Assembly (NCBI RefSeq): GCF_016808335.1
Contig: NC_053150.1
Span: 25,502,538 to 25,566,537, forward strand
DNA from: Panicum virgatum
Lineage: Eukaryota; Streptophyta; Magnoliopsida; Poales; Poaceae
Direction of reading: 5' to 3'
Length of the DNA: 64,000 nucleotides
Part shown: positions 44,444-55,369 of the stretch, in pieces
Layout: each line of letters begins with the position of its first letter
Numbering within the stretch: the first letter of the stretch is position 1
Program-made: the position numbers and the translations under genes
Notes under the pieces: model-generated
Told to the model about the DNA's origin: nothing
The model's database searches: none
Seen by the model: only the letters and a program-made list of their open reading frames with translations

Positions 44444-45730
44444 TTTATACTCCCAAGACTGCCTTCCCAACCAGATATGGTCTCTATGAATATTTGGTGA
44501 TGTCTTTCGGTCTCACAAACGCTCCCGCTTATTTCATGTATCTCATGAATTCGGTATTCATGCCGGACCTTGACAAGTTCGTCGTGGTTTTCATCGATGA
44601 CATTCTGATCTATTCCAAGAACGAGGCAGAACATGAACAACATCTGCGTATTGTTCTTCAACGCCTCAGAGATCATAAGATGTACGCAAAATTTTCCAAG
44701 TGTGAATTCTGGCTGGACACAGTCAAATTTTTGGGTCACACTATATCCAGTGAAGGCATCTCAGTTGACCCCAGCAAGGTACAAGAAGTGATGGACTAGA
44801 AACCTTCTACTTCAGTTCATCAGATTCGCAGTTTCCTCGGGTTGGCGGGATATTACCGTAGATTTATTCTGGACTTCTCCAGAATTGCAAAGCCGATGAC
44901 GGAACTGCTAAAGAAGGACGTCAGGTTTATATGGGATGCGAAGTGCGATGAGGCATTCCATATGTTGAGAGCACATCTAACCACAGCACCAGTCTTAGCT
45001 CAACCTAACAACAGCAAGCCCAACGATGTTTACTGTGATGTGTCAGGTACTGGTCTTGGTTGTGTTCTAATGCAAGACAATCGAGTTATTGCATATGCTT
45101 CCCGAGGTCTTCGGCCACACGAGCTAAATTATCCCACTCATGATCTTGAGCTAGCAGCGGTTATTCATGCTCTCAAGATTTAGAGACATTATCTTATGGG
45201 CACTCATTGCAATATCTATACCGATAATAAGAGTCTCAAATACATCTTTACCCAAAGTGAGCTGAATATGAGGCAACAAAGATGGCTAGAATTAATCAAA
45301 GACTATGACCTGGAAGTTCACTATCATCCGGGCAAAGCCAATGTCGTACCCGATGCAATCAGTCGCAAGGTTCACTGCAATTGCCTTTCAGTGGAATCAT
45401 ATAATTATACATTATGTGCTGAAATGCAAAAGCTAAGATTAGAAATCATTCCTCAGGGTTCTCTGACTCATATTTCTGTGGAACTGACACTTTATGACCA
45501 AGTCATCATGGCACAATTAGATGACAAAGAGTGTCGGAATCATTAAACAGAAAGTATTAGAAGGCAAAAATAAATAAAAGTGCTTCCGTGTGGACCATAA
45601 AGGAATCTTGTGGTTCGAGGATCGCTTAGTCGTTCCCAAAAATCATGAGCTGCGGAAACAAATCTTGGACGAAGCACATCTCTCTAAATTTTCAATTCAT
45701 CTGGGTAGCACGAAGATGTATCAGGATCAA
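44444..45730 (+). pseudogene. Tekay II reverse transcriptase second half and RNase H
   Basis: [20 protein letters not shown] and [19 protein letters not shown] carry the palm motifs. TAG interrupts at about 44797 (where Tekay I has Trp in MDWKPP) and at 45181 (Trp in KMWRHY). RNase H shows [19 protein letters not shown] and [14 protein letters not shown]. After 45546 the text continues in other frames to WFEDRLVVPKNHELRKQILDE, and is lost at STKMYQD. Confidence 0.9.
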
Positions 45731-46240
45731 GTGCTGTAACTGTATAGCCTCGGGTATACGCAAGTCTGGTCCTGAATAGATCAGCTCGGTATAACGAGCC
45801 CATGCTGCTCCTAGCGATTCTTCCTCCCATTGCTTGAAGGTTAGAACTTCTACACGAAGGGCAACAATCTTATTTTCATGGAAGTAGCGGAGGCAAAACT
45901 TATCTTACAGAATATTCCAATCACCCTCTACGCTTCCTACGGTCATGTAATACCATTCCTTGGCACGACCAGTCAACGAGAATGGGAAAAGCTTCCATTT
46001 CATGGTTTCATGGTGCATGCCTGGTATTGAAATGATAGAGCAGTTCTGCTCGAATTCACAAAGGTGAGTGTAAGGATTTCCATCCTTGTGCCCAGAAAAA
46101 GATTGTGATCGAACCATGGCTATGATGCAAGGGCGGATCTCATAGCCTGGTGTAAGGATGGGATGACGTGAAGGTGGACGCTCACCATGATGACTAGTAC
46201 GGCTTGGAGCCGAGAAGTCACAAAGGGTCATGGAGTCCAT
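45731..46240 (-). pseudogene. Athila-like gag, 5' part
   Basis: It begins near 46240 (MDSMTLCDFSAPSR). The retrotransposon gag core follows: MKWKLFPFSLTGRAKEWYYM, a stop after GDWNIL, then text like DKFCLRYFHENKIVALRVEV and EEESLGAAWARYTELI. This F-S-L-x-x-R-A-K-E-W pattern is usual for Athila/Tat-type gag. It is truncated before the nucleocapsid part. Confidence 0.75.
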
Positions 46241-46286
46241 GGATGATACAAGGATAAACTTGAATCGATACTAGTACAGCTACCGT

Positions 46287-46304
46287 TCCCCGACAACGGC
46301 GCTA
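46287..46304 (-). other. Primer-binding site, tRNA-Asp type
   Basis: TAGCGCCGTTGTCGGGGA on the minus strand. This is close to the TGGCGCCGTTGCCGGGGA site used by many plant gypsy elements. Confidence 0.7.
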
Positions 46305-46311
46305 GAAAGCT

Positions 46312-47880
46312 TGTTGGCATTCCTTAGCCTAACAGAATAAATCCGCAAGCATACGGATACCGATGTAGCTTTCACCCGGAAGTATTCCAGGGTATCGAAT
46401 CCACGAGGAACGAGAAATGTACTGAGTAGTGATTCTTGTTTATCCCGGGGGTATGATGGGAGTGAAGAGGTCCAAATAAGATAGGTAGAGGTATTCTAAT
46501 GTCGTACCACTAACTACTCCTGTCAAGAATACTTGACTTATACTCTAGTTGCTTCGGCGGCCTAAGCGAAGGGCGCAAACAGGGGTGAGAAAGGGCCCAA
46601 CATACTTTTGGCAATCCTACTGCTATTGAAACACCCGAACATGGTGGACTATGAGGGATGGACAAGGCTGCCACCACTTGCCGCCTACCACTGCGGTACC
46701 ATGGGCTGGAACACAACCCAAGGTAACTAACCAAGTCTAGGTACCACACCTAAACTATCGAGTCACTGACTTCCGCCTCACATTAAGGCAAGAATAAACC
46801 CCCAATGGGTAGAACTTGCTACCCACACGGACAAGGGATCCCGTAACTAGAGAGATCAACTATTCAAGTACTAATAAAGTAAAGGAGAGAAAGTAATAAT
46901 GACAAAAGAAGAGGAAATTACTCGAATCGAAGCTTCGTTCCTCGGAGGCACAAAGTTGGAGAGGGGCCAACACTCCGGCTCCTCTCCGGACTCTTACCTC
47001 GCCTCTCTCCCTATTTCTAAAGATATGTGGAGCGCTACACTTCACCTTGGATTGCTCCAGTTCACCGTTGCTTGAAGTGAGGGAGGGGGCTGCTATTTAT
47101 AGTGCTGTGGAGGTCGGTTCTTCAGGTAGCTGCAAAGGTACGCAACCACATTCTTAGCTTAAACTCCATGCAAAAGGGCGACTTGAGGGGCTGCAAAGTA
47201 TGGCCGGCCGGCCTCCCCTAGGCCGGCCGGCCTAGGATCCTCCGATATTCGAATATGCCCCCAAGATTCCTTCTTGCAACGTCGATTGAAGCAACCTCCA
47301 ATTGGATTTGGTCCAAACGGTGAAAAAGTGATGCCCGCCGGCCTCACCTAAGCCGGCCGGCCTGGGATTTCGGCCATTCGGCCACCGTCTTCTCGTGGAC
47401 GCTCCAGATGCTCTCTGGAGGTCCGGGCAAAAGGCGGTTTGCTCAACTGACATTCCTTGGGCCGGGCGGCCTAAACTGAGCCGGGTGGCCTAGCTCTGGA
47501 AGCCTTTCGTCCCTCCGTTGCACCAACATGATCCTCTCTGGCCATAGATCCATGCTTGATGGGGTGAACGTTTGTGCTCTGATCATGGCCCAGGATGCCT
47601 TCACTCTGGATAGGGGTTCAAGCCTTCTGGGTCTAACTTGTGCATTCTGGGAAACCACCCATTAGAATGGCTTGATTTCTCCCTATGGATGATACTGGTA
47701 AAATCTCATGCAAAGATTCCACAGAAAGTATGCCGGTCGGCCGGATTCGGGCCTTCCGGTCCAAACAATGTTCGTTTTGGGTCAATTTTGGATATGTTGT
47801 TCCTGAGATCAAATATGCACCAAAACTTATGGAACTCATTAGTAATAATGGTTATAGCATGGTTATGGCCTATATTTCAT
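46312..47880 (-). repeat. LTR of the Athila-like fragment
   Basis: The inner end TGTTGGCAT (plus strand) at 46312 is well defined by the primer site. A minus-strand TATA box is at 47094-47101. GGCCGGCCGGCC palindromes lie upstream of that TATA at 47202-47213, 47221-47232 and 47352-47362. The outer end near 47880 is inferred from the change to Tat-type sequence. Confidence 0.65.
47094..47101 (-). promoter_or_regulatory. TATA box of the Athila-like LTR
   Basis: TATAAATA on the minus strand, about 780 bases from the inner LTR end. Confidence 0.6.
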
Positions 47881-47889
47881 GAAATCAGG

Positions 47890-48300
47890 CGAAGCATTGG
47901 CGGCAAAAATCATCGATATCGACCGCCAACAGTGATCCTGCGGGAGGAAGGATTCCTGCAGATGAGCAGTTGGAGCAGATGGCCAATGATCGAGTTCCAG
48001 ATAATCAGGCGATGCACAGGGATCCAAAAAGAGATCACGTTCATGAGAACATTGATCGGCCTCGGTGGTGTCCAGCGGGTCTCACCAATTCGCAGAAGAG
48101 GCGAGTTCAGAGGCTGTGTTAGACGGAATTGCTGGAGGAAGAAAGAAAGGAGGCTCCTAAAAAGAAGGGAGTCAAGTCAGAAGTCTGGCGTATCAAACCA
48201 AGGGCTGATGATTGGCAAGATCCTGGGTCATCGGCTGCACCTATTAACATGGTTCTCATGCTTCCACCAATCCAAGCAGTCGGTTTCTCAAACTGTTCCT
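47890..48300 (+). pseudogene. Tat-type fragment, end of gag
   Basis: Broken frames. RWCPAGLTNSQKRRVQRLC then a TAG, LEEERKEAPKKKGVKSEVW and PINMVLMLPPIQAVGF are typical for the 3' end of Tat gag. No complete product. Confidence 0.6.
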
Positions 48301-48301
48301 G

Positions 48302-49246
48302 ATGGATGAGTTCCTTGATGATGATGGAAAGTTGGGACACAGGTTGACGTCGGACGATGCACTAGAGGAAGTAGACATTGGAGATGGAGATAGGCCCAGG
48401 CTGACGTTTATTAGCGCCAAGTTAGACCCTGAGTACAAACAAGAGTTGGTAAAATTATTAAAAGAATATAAGAATTGTTTTGCTTGGGAGTATTATGAGA
48501 TGCCTGGCTTGGATCAATCTATTGTTGAACATCGGTTGCCTATTAAACCCGGGTATCGGCCGTTTTAGCAGAGTGCAAGACGGTGCAACCCAGATATAAA
48601 GGCCGAAATCACAAGGTTAATAGAGGCAAAGTTCATCAGGCAATGCAGGTATGCTGAATGGATATCTAATGTGGTCCATGTGTACAAAAAGAATGGGAAG
48701 TTGTGTGCGTGCATTGATTTCAGAGATCTCAACAAGACTACGCCGATGGATGGTTACCCGATGCCGGTTGCCGATATGTTGGTAGATTCTACTGTAGGGC
48801 ACAAAGTTATCAGTTTTGTGGATGGTAATGCTGGATACAATCAGATATTTATGGTAGAAGAGGATATTCATAAAACTGCATTTAGATGCCTAGGACATGT
48901 TGTATTGTTCGAGTGGATTGTCATGACCTTTGGGTTGAAAAATGCTGGAGCTACATATCAAAGGGCCATGAATTATATTTTCCATGAGATCATTGGCAAG
49001 ATTGTGGAAATTTATATTGATGATGTTGTGGTAAAATCTAAAGGGCATCGAGAACATATAGCCGACTTGCGCAAGGCCTTGGAGTGTACCAGAAAACATG
49101 GGTTGAAGATGAATCCTAACAAATGCGCATTTGGTGTGTCAGCTGGTCAGTTTCTAGGATTTATGGTTCATGAAAGAGGAATTGAAATTAGCCAGAAAGA
49201 GATTGCAACAATTAACAAGGTGGTTTCCCCAGAAACAAAAGTTTAA
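48302..49246 (+). pseudogene. Tat-type reverse transcriptase
   Basis: FISAKLDPEYKQELVKLLKE and YKNCFAWEYYEMPGLDQS open the domain. A TAG follows RLPIKPGYRPF. Palm motifs are ACIDFRDLNKTTPMDGYPMP, VMTFGLKNAGATYQRAMNYI and VEIYIDDVVVKSKGH (YIDD). It ends at a TAA after VVSPETKV. Confidence 0.9.
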
Positions 49247-50137
49247 CTTCAATCCTTGATCGGCAAGATTAATTTTATCTAGAGGTTTATTTCTAATTTG
49301 TCCGGTAAAATACAGCCGTTCAGTTCATTGCTGAAGTTGAAGGCCAATCAGGAATTTGTATGGGGGGAGGCACAGCAAAAGGTGTTGGAAGAAATCAAAC
49401 AATATTTAACATCACCTCCTGTGTTGGTTCCACCGCAAAAGCACAAGCTGTTTAAATTATATTTATCGGCTGACGAGCGTGCTATCGGATCGGCCCTTAT
49501 TCAAGAGTTTGAGGTAAAGGAACACGTAATATATTTTGTCAGCAAAAGGCTTCTAAATGCTGAAACCAGGTATTCTCCCATTGAGAGATTGTGTCTTTGC
49601 TTATACTTTTCCTGTACTAAGCTTAGGCATTATTTATTATCGGTTGAATGTGTTGTGGTAAGCAAAGATGATGTGATTAAATACATGCTCTCATTGCCAA
49701 TTTTAAATGGGAGAATTGGAAAGTGGATTTTGGCCTTGTTTGAGTTTGATCAAAGGTATGAATCGGCTAAAGCAGTTAATGGGCAGGTTATGGCCGATTT
49801 TGTTGTTCACCATTGTGGGCCAGAATTGGGAATTGTTGATCTTGTTCCATGGACATTGTTCTTTGATGGTTCATCATGTGGAGCTGGATCTGGTATTGGC
49901 ATTGTCTTGGTGTCGCCTCGGGGGGGCAACTTTTGAATTGTCTTTTCCGATAGAAGCAACGGCTACTAATAATCAGGCAGAGTACCAAGCTTTGCTTAAA
50001 GGAATTCGGCTACTACGAGAGATTGGAGCCGATGCAGTAGAAATATTTGGGGATTCCATGTTACTAGTTAATCAGTTGATCTCATATATGAATGCAAAGA
50101 TGATATTCTGCGGGTTTATCATGAAGAGTGTTGCCGA
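49247..50137 (+). pseudogene. Tat-type double RNase H
   Basis: The first RNase H is degenerate (LKLYLSADERAIGSALIQE, IYFVSKRLLNAETRYSPIER). The second, archaeal-like one begins WTLFFDGSSCGAGSGIGIVL and, after a frame change caused by an extra G in the run at 49920-49926, continues as ATNNQAEYQALLKGIRLLRE and VEIFGDSMLLVNQLISYM. A second shift leads to the integrase frame. Confidence 0.88.
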
Positions 50138-51371
50138 TTGCTGAAGGAATTTAAGAAAGTGACTATAGAACATGTCCCCAAGTTCTACAATGGTGACGCC
50201 AATCGGTTGGCGCAGCATGCTTCTGGTTACCGACCGATAGAAAGTGTAATGGCTCTAGAATTACCTGCTGATGATTGGAGGAAGGAGATTGTTGATTATC
50301 TAGAAGATCCTTCAAAGAAAATGAGCCGCAGAATCAGGTTCCAAGCAACTAAATATGTGTTACTTGAGGGAGAATTATATTATCGAACGATTGATGGGGT
50401 TTTGCTCAGATGCCTTGACAGAGATAAAGCAAAAGTTTTAATGGAAGAAATACTTGAGGGCGTTTGTGGATCTCATCAATCGGCGTATAAAATGAAGTGG
50501 GCAATAAGAAGAAACAGATATTTTTGGACAACAATGCTGGAAGATTGTTTCACATACTACAAAGGGTGCCAAGAATGCCAGAAGTTTGGTAATGTGCAAA
50601 GGGCACCAGCATCGTCTATGAATCCTAGAATCAAGCAGTGGCCATTTAGAGGATGGGGAATTGATTTGATTGGGCACATTTACCCACCATCAAGCAAGAA
50701 TCACAAATTTATATTGGTGGCAACAGATTATTTCACCAAATGGGTTGAAGCGATTCCTCTAAAAACTGTGACATCGAAAGAGATGGTTGAGTTTGTGAAG
50801 GAACATATTATTTATCGGTTTGGTATTCCGCAGACCATTACGACTGATCAAGGTAGTATGTTTATTTCTGAGGAATTTGAGGAGTTTGACGGGAGTATGG
50901 GAATCAAATTGTTGAATTCTTCTCCATATTATGCCCAGGCTAATGGCCAAGAGGAAACATCCAACAAAGGGATCATTAAGTTGATTAAGAGAAAAGTTGA
51001 CGAACAGCCTAGGAAGTGGCATACTACGCTTAATGAAGCTTTGTGGGCCTACAGAATGGCTTGTCATGGGGCCACCAAGGTGTCTCCATATCAGTTGGTG
51101 TACGAACATGAAGCTGTTCTTCCATGGGAATCAAGGCATGGCTCTAGGCGTGTAACATTCCAGGATCAGTTGACAGCCAATGATTATATGATGCTGATGA
51201 AAGATGAGTTGGAAGATTTGGCTGGTCATCGGCTGAACGCTCTCATAAATGTTGAAGTGAATAAACTTAGAGTGGGCCGATGGTATGACAAGAAAGTCAA
51301 AGTCAAAACCACCAAGGAGATTTGGTATGGAAGTTGATTCTGCCGATGGGAACCTAGGATCCTAAATTCGG
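50138..51371 (+). pseudogene. Tat-type integrase
   Basis: A 399-residue open frame. The zinc finger is GVCGSHQSAYKMKW…CQECQKFG. The core shows RGWGIDLIGHIYPPSS, PQTITTDQGSMFISEEFEEF and YAQANGQEETSNKGIIK, giving three acidic positions in the usual places. YEHEAVLPWES is the usual PYxLVYG-AVLP region in altered form. A frame change near 51330 ends it, and the matching frame has one TAG before element B. Confidence 0.88.
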
Positions 51372-51562
51372 AGTTACATGGAAAAGTCCTAGCTGAGTAC
51401 ATTTGGAGTCCTACTACAACATGATCGGGTAGTTTCCTTCGTACTGCAGCTAGTTCTACGCCTATTCGGGTAGTTACATGAGAGGCAAGGTACATCCATG
51501 AGCTATCCCTTACTCTAGAACATTCTGTGCCTATAACCAGTCCCGCTGTCCCGGCTTTGACA
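51372..51562 (-). repeat. Truncated 3' LTR of element B
   Basis: It matches 63316-63506 and lacks the first 220 bp. It joins Tat-type pol directly at 51371/51372 with no target duplication. Confidence 0.85.
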
Positions 51563-51572
51563 AGCCCCCGAG
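51563..51572 (-). other. Polypurine tract of element B
   Basis: CTCGGGGGCT on the minus strand, directly before the LTR start TGTCAAAG. The same decamer occurs again at 51789-51798, 51901-51910 and 53438-53447. Confidence 0.7.
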
Positions 51573-52188
51573 CTCTTCGTAGCTGAGTCCTGCAGGCGTC
51601 AAGTACTTGGCTGGGCATCTTCGAGTACTTTAAGTAGTCAGAACGTCCTTCCGGTTGCCTCTGGCCTTCCTTCAAATACGTCGAGTAGTCCTCCAAGTAC
51701 TTCCGGTTGCTTATGAGGCTGTGAGGTGCTCAAGCCCCGAAATCTTGATCATATATGGTGCATGAAGTACTCGTGCTCCATATGGAGTAGCCCCCGAGCC
51801 TTAGGTTGAATCGTAGAATCAGGCTGAGGGTCACTTCAGTCTTTTTCCTTCATTATTTTCCAAAAAAATGAAAAATAAATCTCTAATGCACATATCCCGC
51901 AGCCCCCGAGTCTTGAATTTAAATCTCTCAATTTAGATTTAAGAATCCAAAACTCGTGACAAAATATGTGATAAAACTTCCCGAAAAAGTAAACAATCCG
52001 TTGATCTTCTAAGTATTCACAGAATTGCCATCGGAGACCATATAAACCCGTGCGGTAACTTCTAGGGTTTTATCCTTTTGACTCCTGGCCACCATCAAAT
52101 TTAGATTCACACTGTCCAATTGCTTGTGACATATGTTAACCCCTCTCATAGCCTCCGAGCCTAAACTCGTGACACTGAGATGGCTCCC
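51573..52188. other. Element B spacer between extra gene and 3' LTR
   Basis: No gene. It holds two further copies of AGCCCCCGAG and several TCGAGTA/AAGTACT motifs. It would be promoter and leader for the plus-strand extra gene. Confidence 0.5.
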
Positions 52189-54506
52189 AAGAAGAACAAG
52201 TCCAAAGTCGAAGATGAAGTAGTTGCCAATCTTTCCACGGGCTGGTGCAAAAGCAAAATGTCTGAAGCAGCCGTTCAAGAACTGAAGAATATGGGTCTTC
52301 TCTAGACTCAAGCTATAATCCAATGGCGCGCAGGCGAACGAGAAGATTATCCTTTCGAAGGTAAACTTGAAACCGTTGTGTTTCGTGATTTCGTGGAACG
52401 CGGTCTTTCAATTCCTGTGTCTGAGTTCTTCCATGCTCTTCTGCAATTCTGGGGAATCCAATTGCATCATTTGACTCCCCAATCCATCTTGCATCTTTCT
52501 ATATTCACTCATTTCTGTGAAGCATTCCTTGGTATCCTTCCCCACTTCCATCTTTTCCAACATTTCTTCACCCTCATACCCATTCCAAATGCTGCCAAAC
52601 CCGCCGTGAATTAGTGCTCCATCCTGAGAACCGAGACGAGTACTTATCTTATGATCCAGCGGGTAAAGAAACCGAGTGGAAAAGTTTCTGGTTTCATGTC
52701 GGGAACTTCGAAACTCCACTTCCAAAAAGAGTTGCTGGTGCCCCCTAAGTCCAAGCAAGCTGGTCGAGTATAGGACCAGGTAGCAAACAAGTCGAATGTA
52801 TTCTTGGTGACATTGCCAAATTAAAAGACAAAGGAGTTACTGGTGGTCATGTAGCCTTTTCCTTTGTTAGTCATCGAATTCAGCCTCTTTAGCGTCGGAA
52901 ACATCCTGCCTTCAGATATGAAGGCACACAATATCCCGCCAGACTCTCTCCAGAAGCAATGGCTCGTTCTGAAGTAGTTAAGAGATGCTGCAAAATACTT
53001 GATAATTTCGATAAGTCTTTGATACTTCCAACACTCCTCTCGGCAGTCAACCCACCCGAAAAGGCCTGGGTAAGTGTTAAAAAACGTTGTCGAGTACTTG
53101 TAGATGAACATTTATGACCTTCTGATGAATCCTTGCTTTTCCTTGTAGAAGAATCATAAGACATGGTACTGCATGCCTCCAACTTCAGAAGATGCTGCCC
53201 CTTCTGATGACAGTAAGAAGCGGAAACCAGGTCCTGGAGCTTTGTTGCAGAGGAAAATACCCCCGTCCCGACAGTGGCCAGTAAGAATCTGATCTTCTCA
53301 AATAAGATCCTATTAGCCTCAGCTTTCTTATTTTGAATCTCACTTGGCTAGGATCCAATATCTTCCGGCACATGAGAAGGATCAGATTCAGGACTTCCGT
53401 AATTGGATGCAGAGTGACCCAAAACAACTACTCGATCAGCCCCCGAGTCACCAGTAATTGGGTTGATCGAGAACTCAACTGCTATATGTTAGAATGCAGA
53501 CACACCTGGGACACCAAATGAGCCGAATCCTAGGACATCAAATGAGTCGAATCCTGAAACACCCAACTTACTCCTTTTGCAGCTACTGAAAGTACCTCAA
53601 GTGCTACTGGAATTGGCAGTGGTGGAGCTGAGGGACTAAGGGATCCTGCTGTTCGAGTAGTACCCTTTCAAACTCTGCCACAGTCTACCCAGTATGAATT
53701 GGGAAAGGAGCTCTTTCACGACCCATTGTTAACTATAGACAATGTAAAGAAGTTCACAGATTATATGCAATGGAGCTTCAAATATACCAAGGTAAACCTT
53801 CTTCTGCTGCTGTTGCTTATATCGAGTAGTTGGTGACATCTGACCCATCTTGCGTTGCACTTATTGGAAGTTGCCAATCGGTCCTTCTTGAAGTCACGGG
53901 CTTTATATAAGATTGTTTACAATCGGAAAACCTTGGCCCAGCAAAATGCACTAATTGCCAAACGCCTTGATGAATCCCTTGCTGCACGGAACAAGCTTTA
54001 TGAAGCGAACCGAGAGCATACTCGAGAACTTTATAAGATGAAGCAGCAGATCAAGAGCCTTGAAGAGGAAAAAGCCAAACTCCAGGAACAACTACAGACT
54101 TGCTCAAGCCTGTAAGTACTTGATCCTTCTCTTGATAGTGCTTCGCCAATGATTGAATAATCATTGAGATGTCCTTTTATCAGGTTCTTCAAGTGACCAT
54201 ACTTGACTAGTAGCAGCAGTTCAAGTCATTGTGGACATGGTAGATTCTGAAGAGGGGTCGTCGAGTAGTAAGTCTCTGGTAGAGCGTTTAGAAGAGGCTC
54301 CCAAGAAATTCATCGATGTCATGACGGCCACCTCCAAGAATTATCTAACCCATACGATTGGAGTTGTCAAGTCTTACTGGCCTTAGCATAACTTAGCTCC
54401 CATAGCCAAAGGAATAGCCGCTGATTGCTCTGATGAGAAATTTCAAAGCTATTGTAAAGAGTCAGAAGTAATTGCTGAGGAGATTTTGAAGAACTTGGCA
54501 GAGTAA
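52189..54506 (+). pseudogene. Antisense extra gene of element B (Transposase_28 / putative gypsy-type transposon family)
   Basis: It reads opposite to pol. It starts at the ATG at 52189 (MAPKKNKSKVEDE), meets a TAG at about 52303 where Gln is likely, then carries FRDFVERGLSIPVSEFFHAL and LHHLTPQSILHLSIFTHFCE, the hallmark of PF04195. Several apparent introns follow, for example donor GCCTGG|GTAAGT near 53070 and acceptor CTTGTAG near 53149. A coiled-coil exon lies at 53855-54115 (RKTLAQQNALIAKRLDESLA, MKQQIKSLEEEKAKLQEQLQ). The last exon ends …EEILKNLAE at 54506. Several stops show that it is dead. Extra frames in this place, sense or antisense, are known for Tat elements; their role is not established. 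Confidence 0.75.
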
Positions 54507-55369
54507 TCTGCTAGTAATAGCTCTTGTCATCTTCTGTAAGAACTCGTCTTTGTATATATCGCTTTTATCCTGTTGGTGTATCTTCAGAAGCATTATCTGA
54601 TACCGTAGGATAAGTACAAACTACTCGAATGATCGAGTAGAATGCTCACATGGAGTAATCTCCATAGTTAATCAGTTAGGATGAATCCTGTCGGACTATC
54701 CAGATAGAAAAAACTTTGTAGAGATATCCATAAAACTACTCGAGCAAGCTAGTAGGGTATCCTTATCAAGGACTGGAGTACTTTTTAAGATATATCTGTT
54801 AGGATGAACCCCGTCGGGTTACCCAAGATGAAACCAACTTAAAAATATCCAAGACCTATTCATGCTAGCGAATAGGGTGTCTAACTTGTAGACTGGAGTA
54901 ACTACTAAGATTGACTAGTTAGGGTGAACCCCGTCGGGTTACACCAGTAGAATAAATTTTTAGTAGTATCCAAAACCTACTCGAGCAAGCGAGTAGTTGC
55001 GCCTTTAACTCAAGGCTAGAGTTCCTTATAGTTGACCTGTTAGGATGAACTCTGTCGAGTTACCCAAGTTGGACAAACTAACAAAGGTATCCATAGATCT
55101 TCTCGAGCCAGCGAGTAGGTTGTGTCCTTATATTGAGGACAAGGATGTGGCTTGTATAGTTATCCCAGCGGAAGAAACTATGAAAGCTATCCTGATTAGG
55201 TTATCCAGGTCGGTATGAATCTGTGGAGATTAACCTGGTTGGAAGAACCTATTAGAGAGAAGTCCAATATGATGCTGCCAGGATGAAGACTGCCTTTAAT
55301 GTAACCAAAAAGTTGATAGAAACCCTTGATTTACTAAAGAGATCAACTAACATTATCATGTAACTTGGA
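54507..55369. other. Element B spacer with tandem repeats, between pol and the extra gene
   Basis: No gene. It consists mainly of tandem repeats (54675 to about 55160) and their decayed continuation up to the pol stop at 55370. Confidence 0.6.
54675..55160. repeat. About 121-bp tandem repeats, four units
   Basis: Units start with GTTAGG at 54675, 54798, 54918 and 55039 (lengths 123, 120, 121). Each has GGATGAACCCCGTCGGGTTACCC-like text, a TATCCA..ACCTACTCGAGCAAGCGAGTAG-like inverted repeat, and GGACTGGAGT-like text. The same repeat type is in element A at 13873-14030. Confidence 0.85.

Larger units (their letters stand above)
34462..45730 (+). mobile_element. Tekay II: 3'-truncated chromodomain-clade gypsy element
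   Basis: The 5' LTR is 34462-40200 (TGTGACACC to CCGCCACA, interrupted by a solo LTR). Next come PBS 40203-40214, leader, extra-frame remnant, gag, protease, reverse transcriptase and RNase H. Sequence ends at about 45730 inside the integrase zinc finger, where an Athila-like gag on the other strand begins. No integrase core, chromodomain or 3' LTR is present. It is homologous throughout to Tekay I but clearly older or more decayed. Confidence 0.9.
45731..47880 (-). mobile_element. Athila-like gypsy fragment: partial gag, primer site and LTR
   Basis: On the minus strand an LTR (about 47880 to 46312) ends ATGCCAACA. A 7-base spacer, a tRNA-Asp-type primer site and a gag start follow. Gag is cut off at about 45731 where Tekay II ends. 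The outer LTR end is approximate: the next recognisable sequence is a Tat-type pol on the opposite strand. Confidence 0.75.
47881..51371 (+). mobile_element. Tat-type gypsy internal fragment (gag end and pol)
   Basis: Gag-end text (RWCPAGLTNSQKRRVQRL) is followed by a pol with reverse transcriptase, two RNase H domains and integrase. The double RNase H is diagnostic for Tat. No LTR belonging to it is recognised. The right end breaks inside the integrase C-terminus (ILPMGT*DPKFG) at the remnant LTR of element B. Confidence 0.85.

Noticed and set aside
47638..48309. Plus-strand frame of 223 residues
   Set aside because: Crosses the boundary between the Athila-like LTR and the Tat fragment and has no domain; the real Tat gag-end text is in another frame.
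54675..55160. CRISPR-like array
   Set aside because: Units of about 121 bp are adjacent full repeats without unique spacers, in a plant retroelement.
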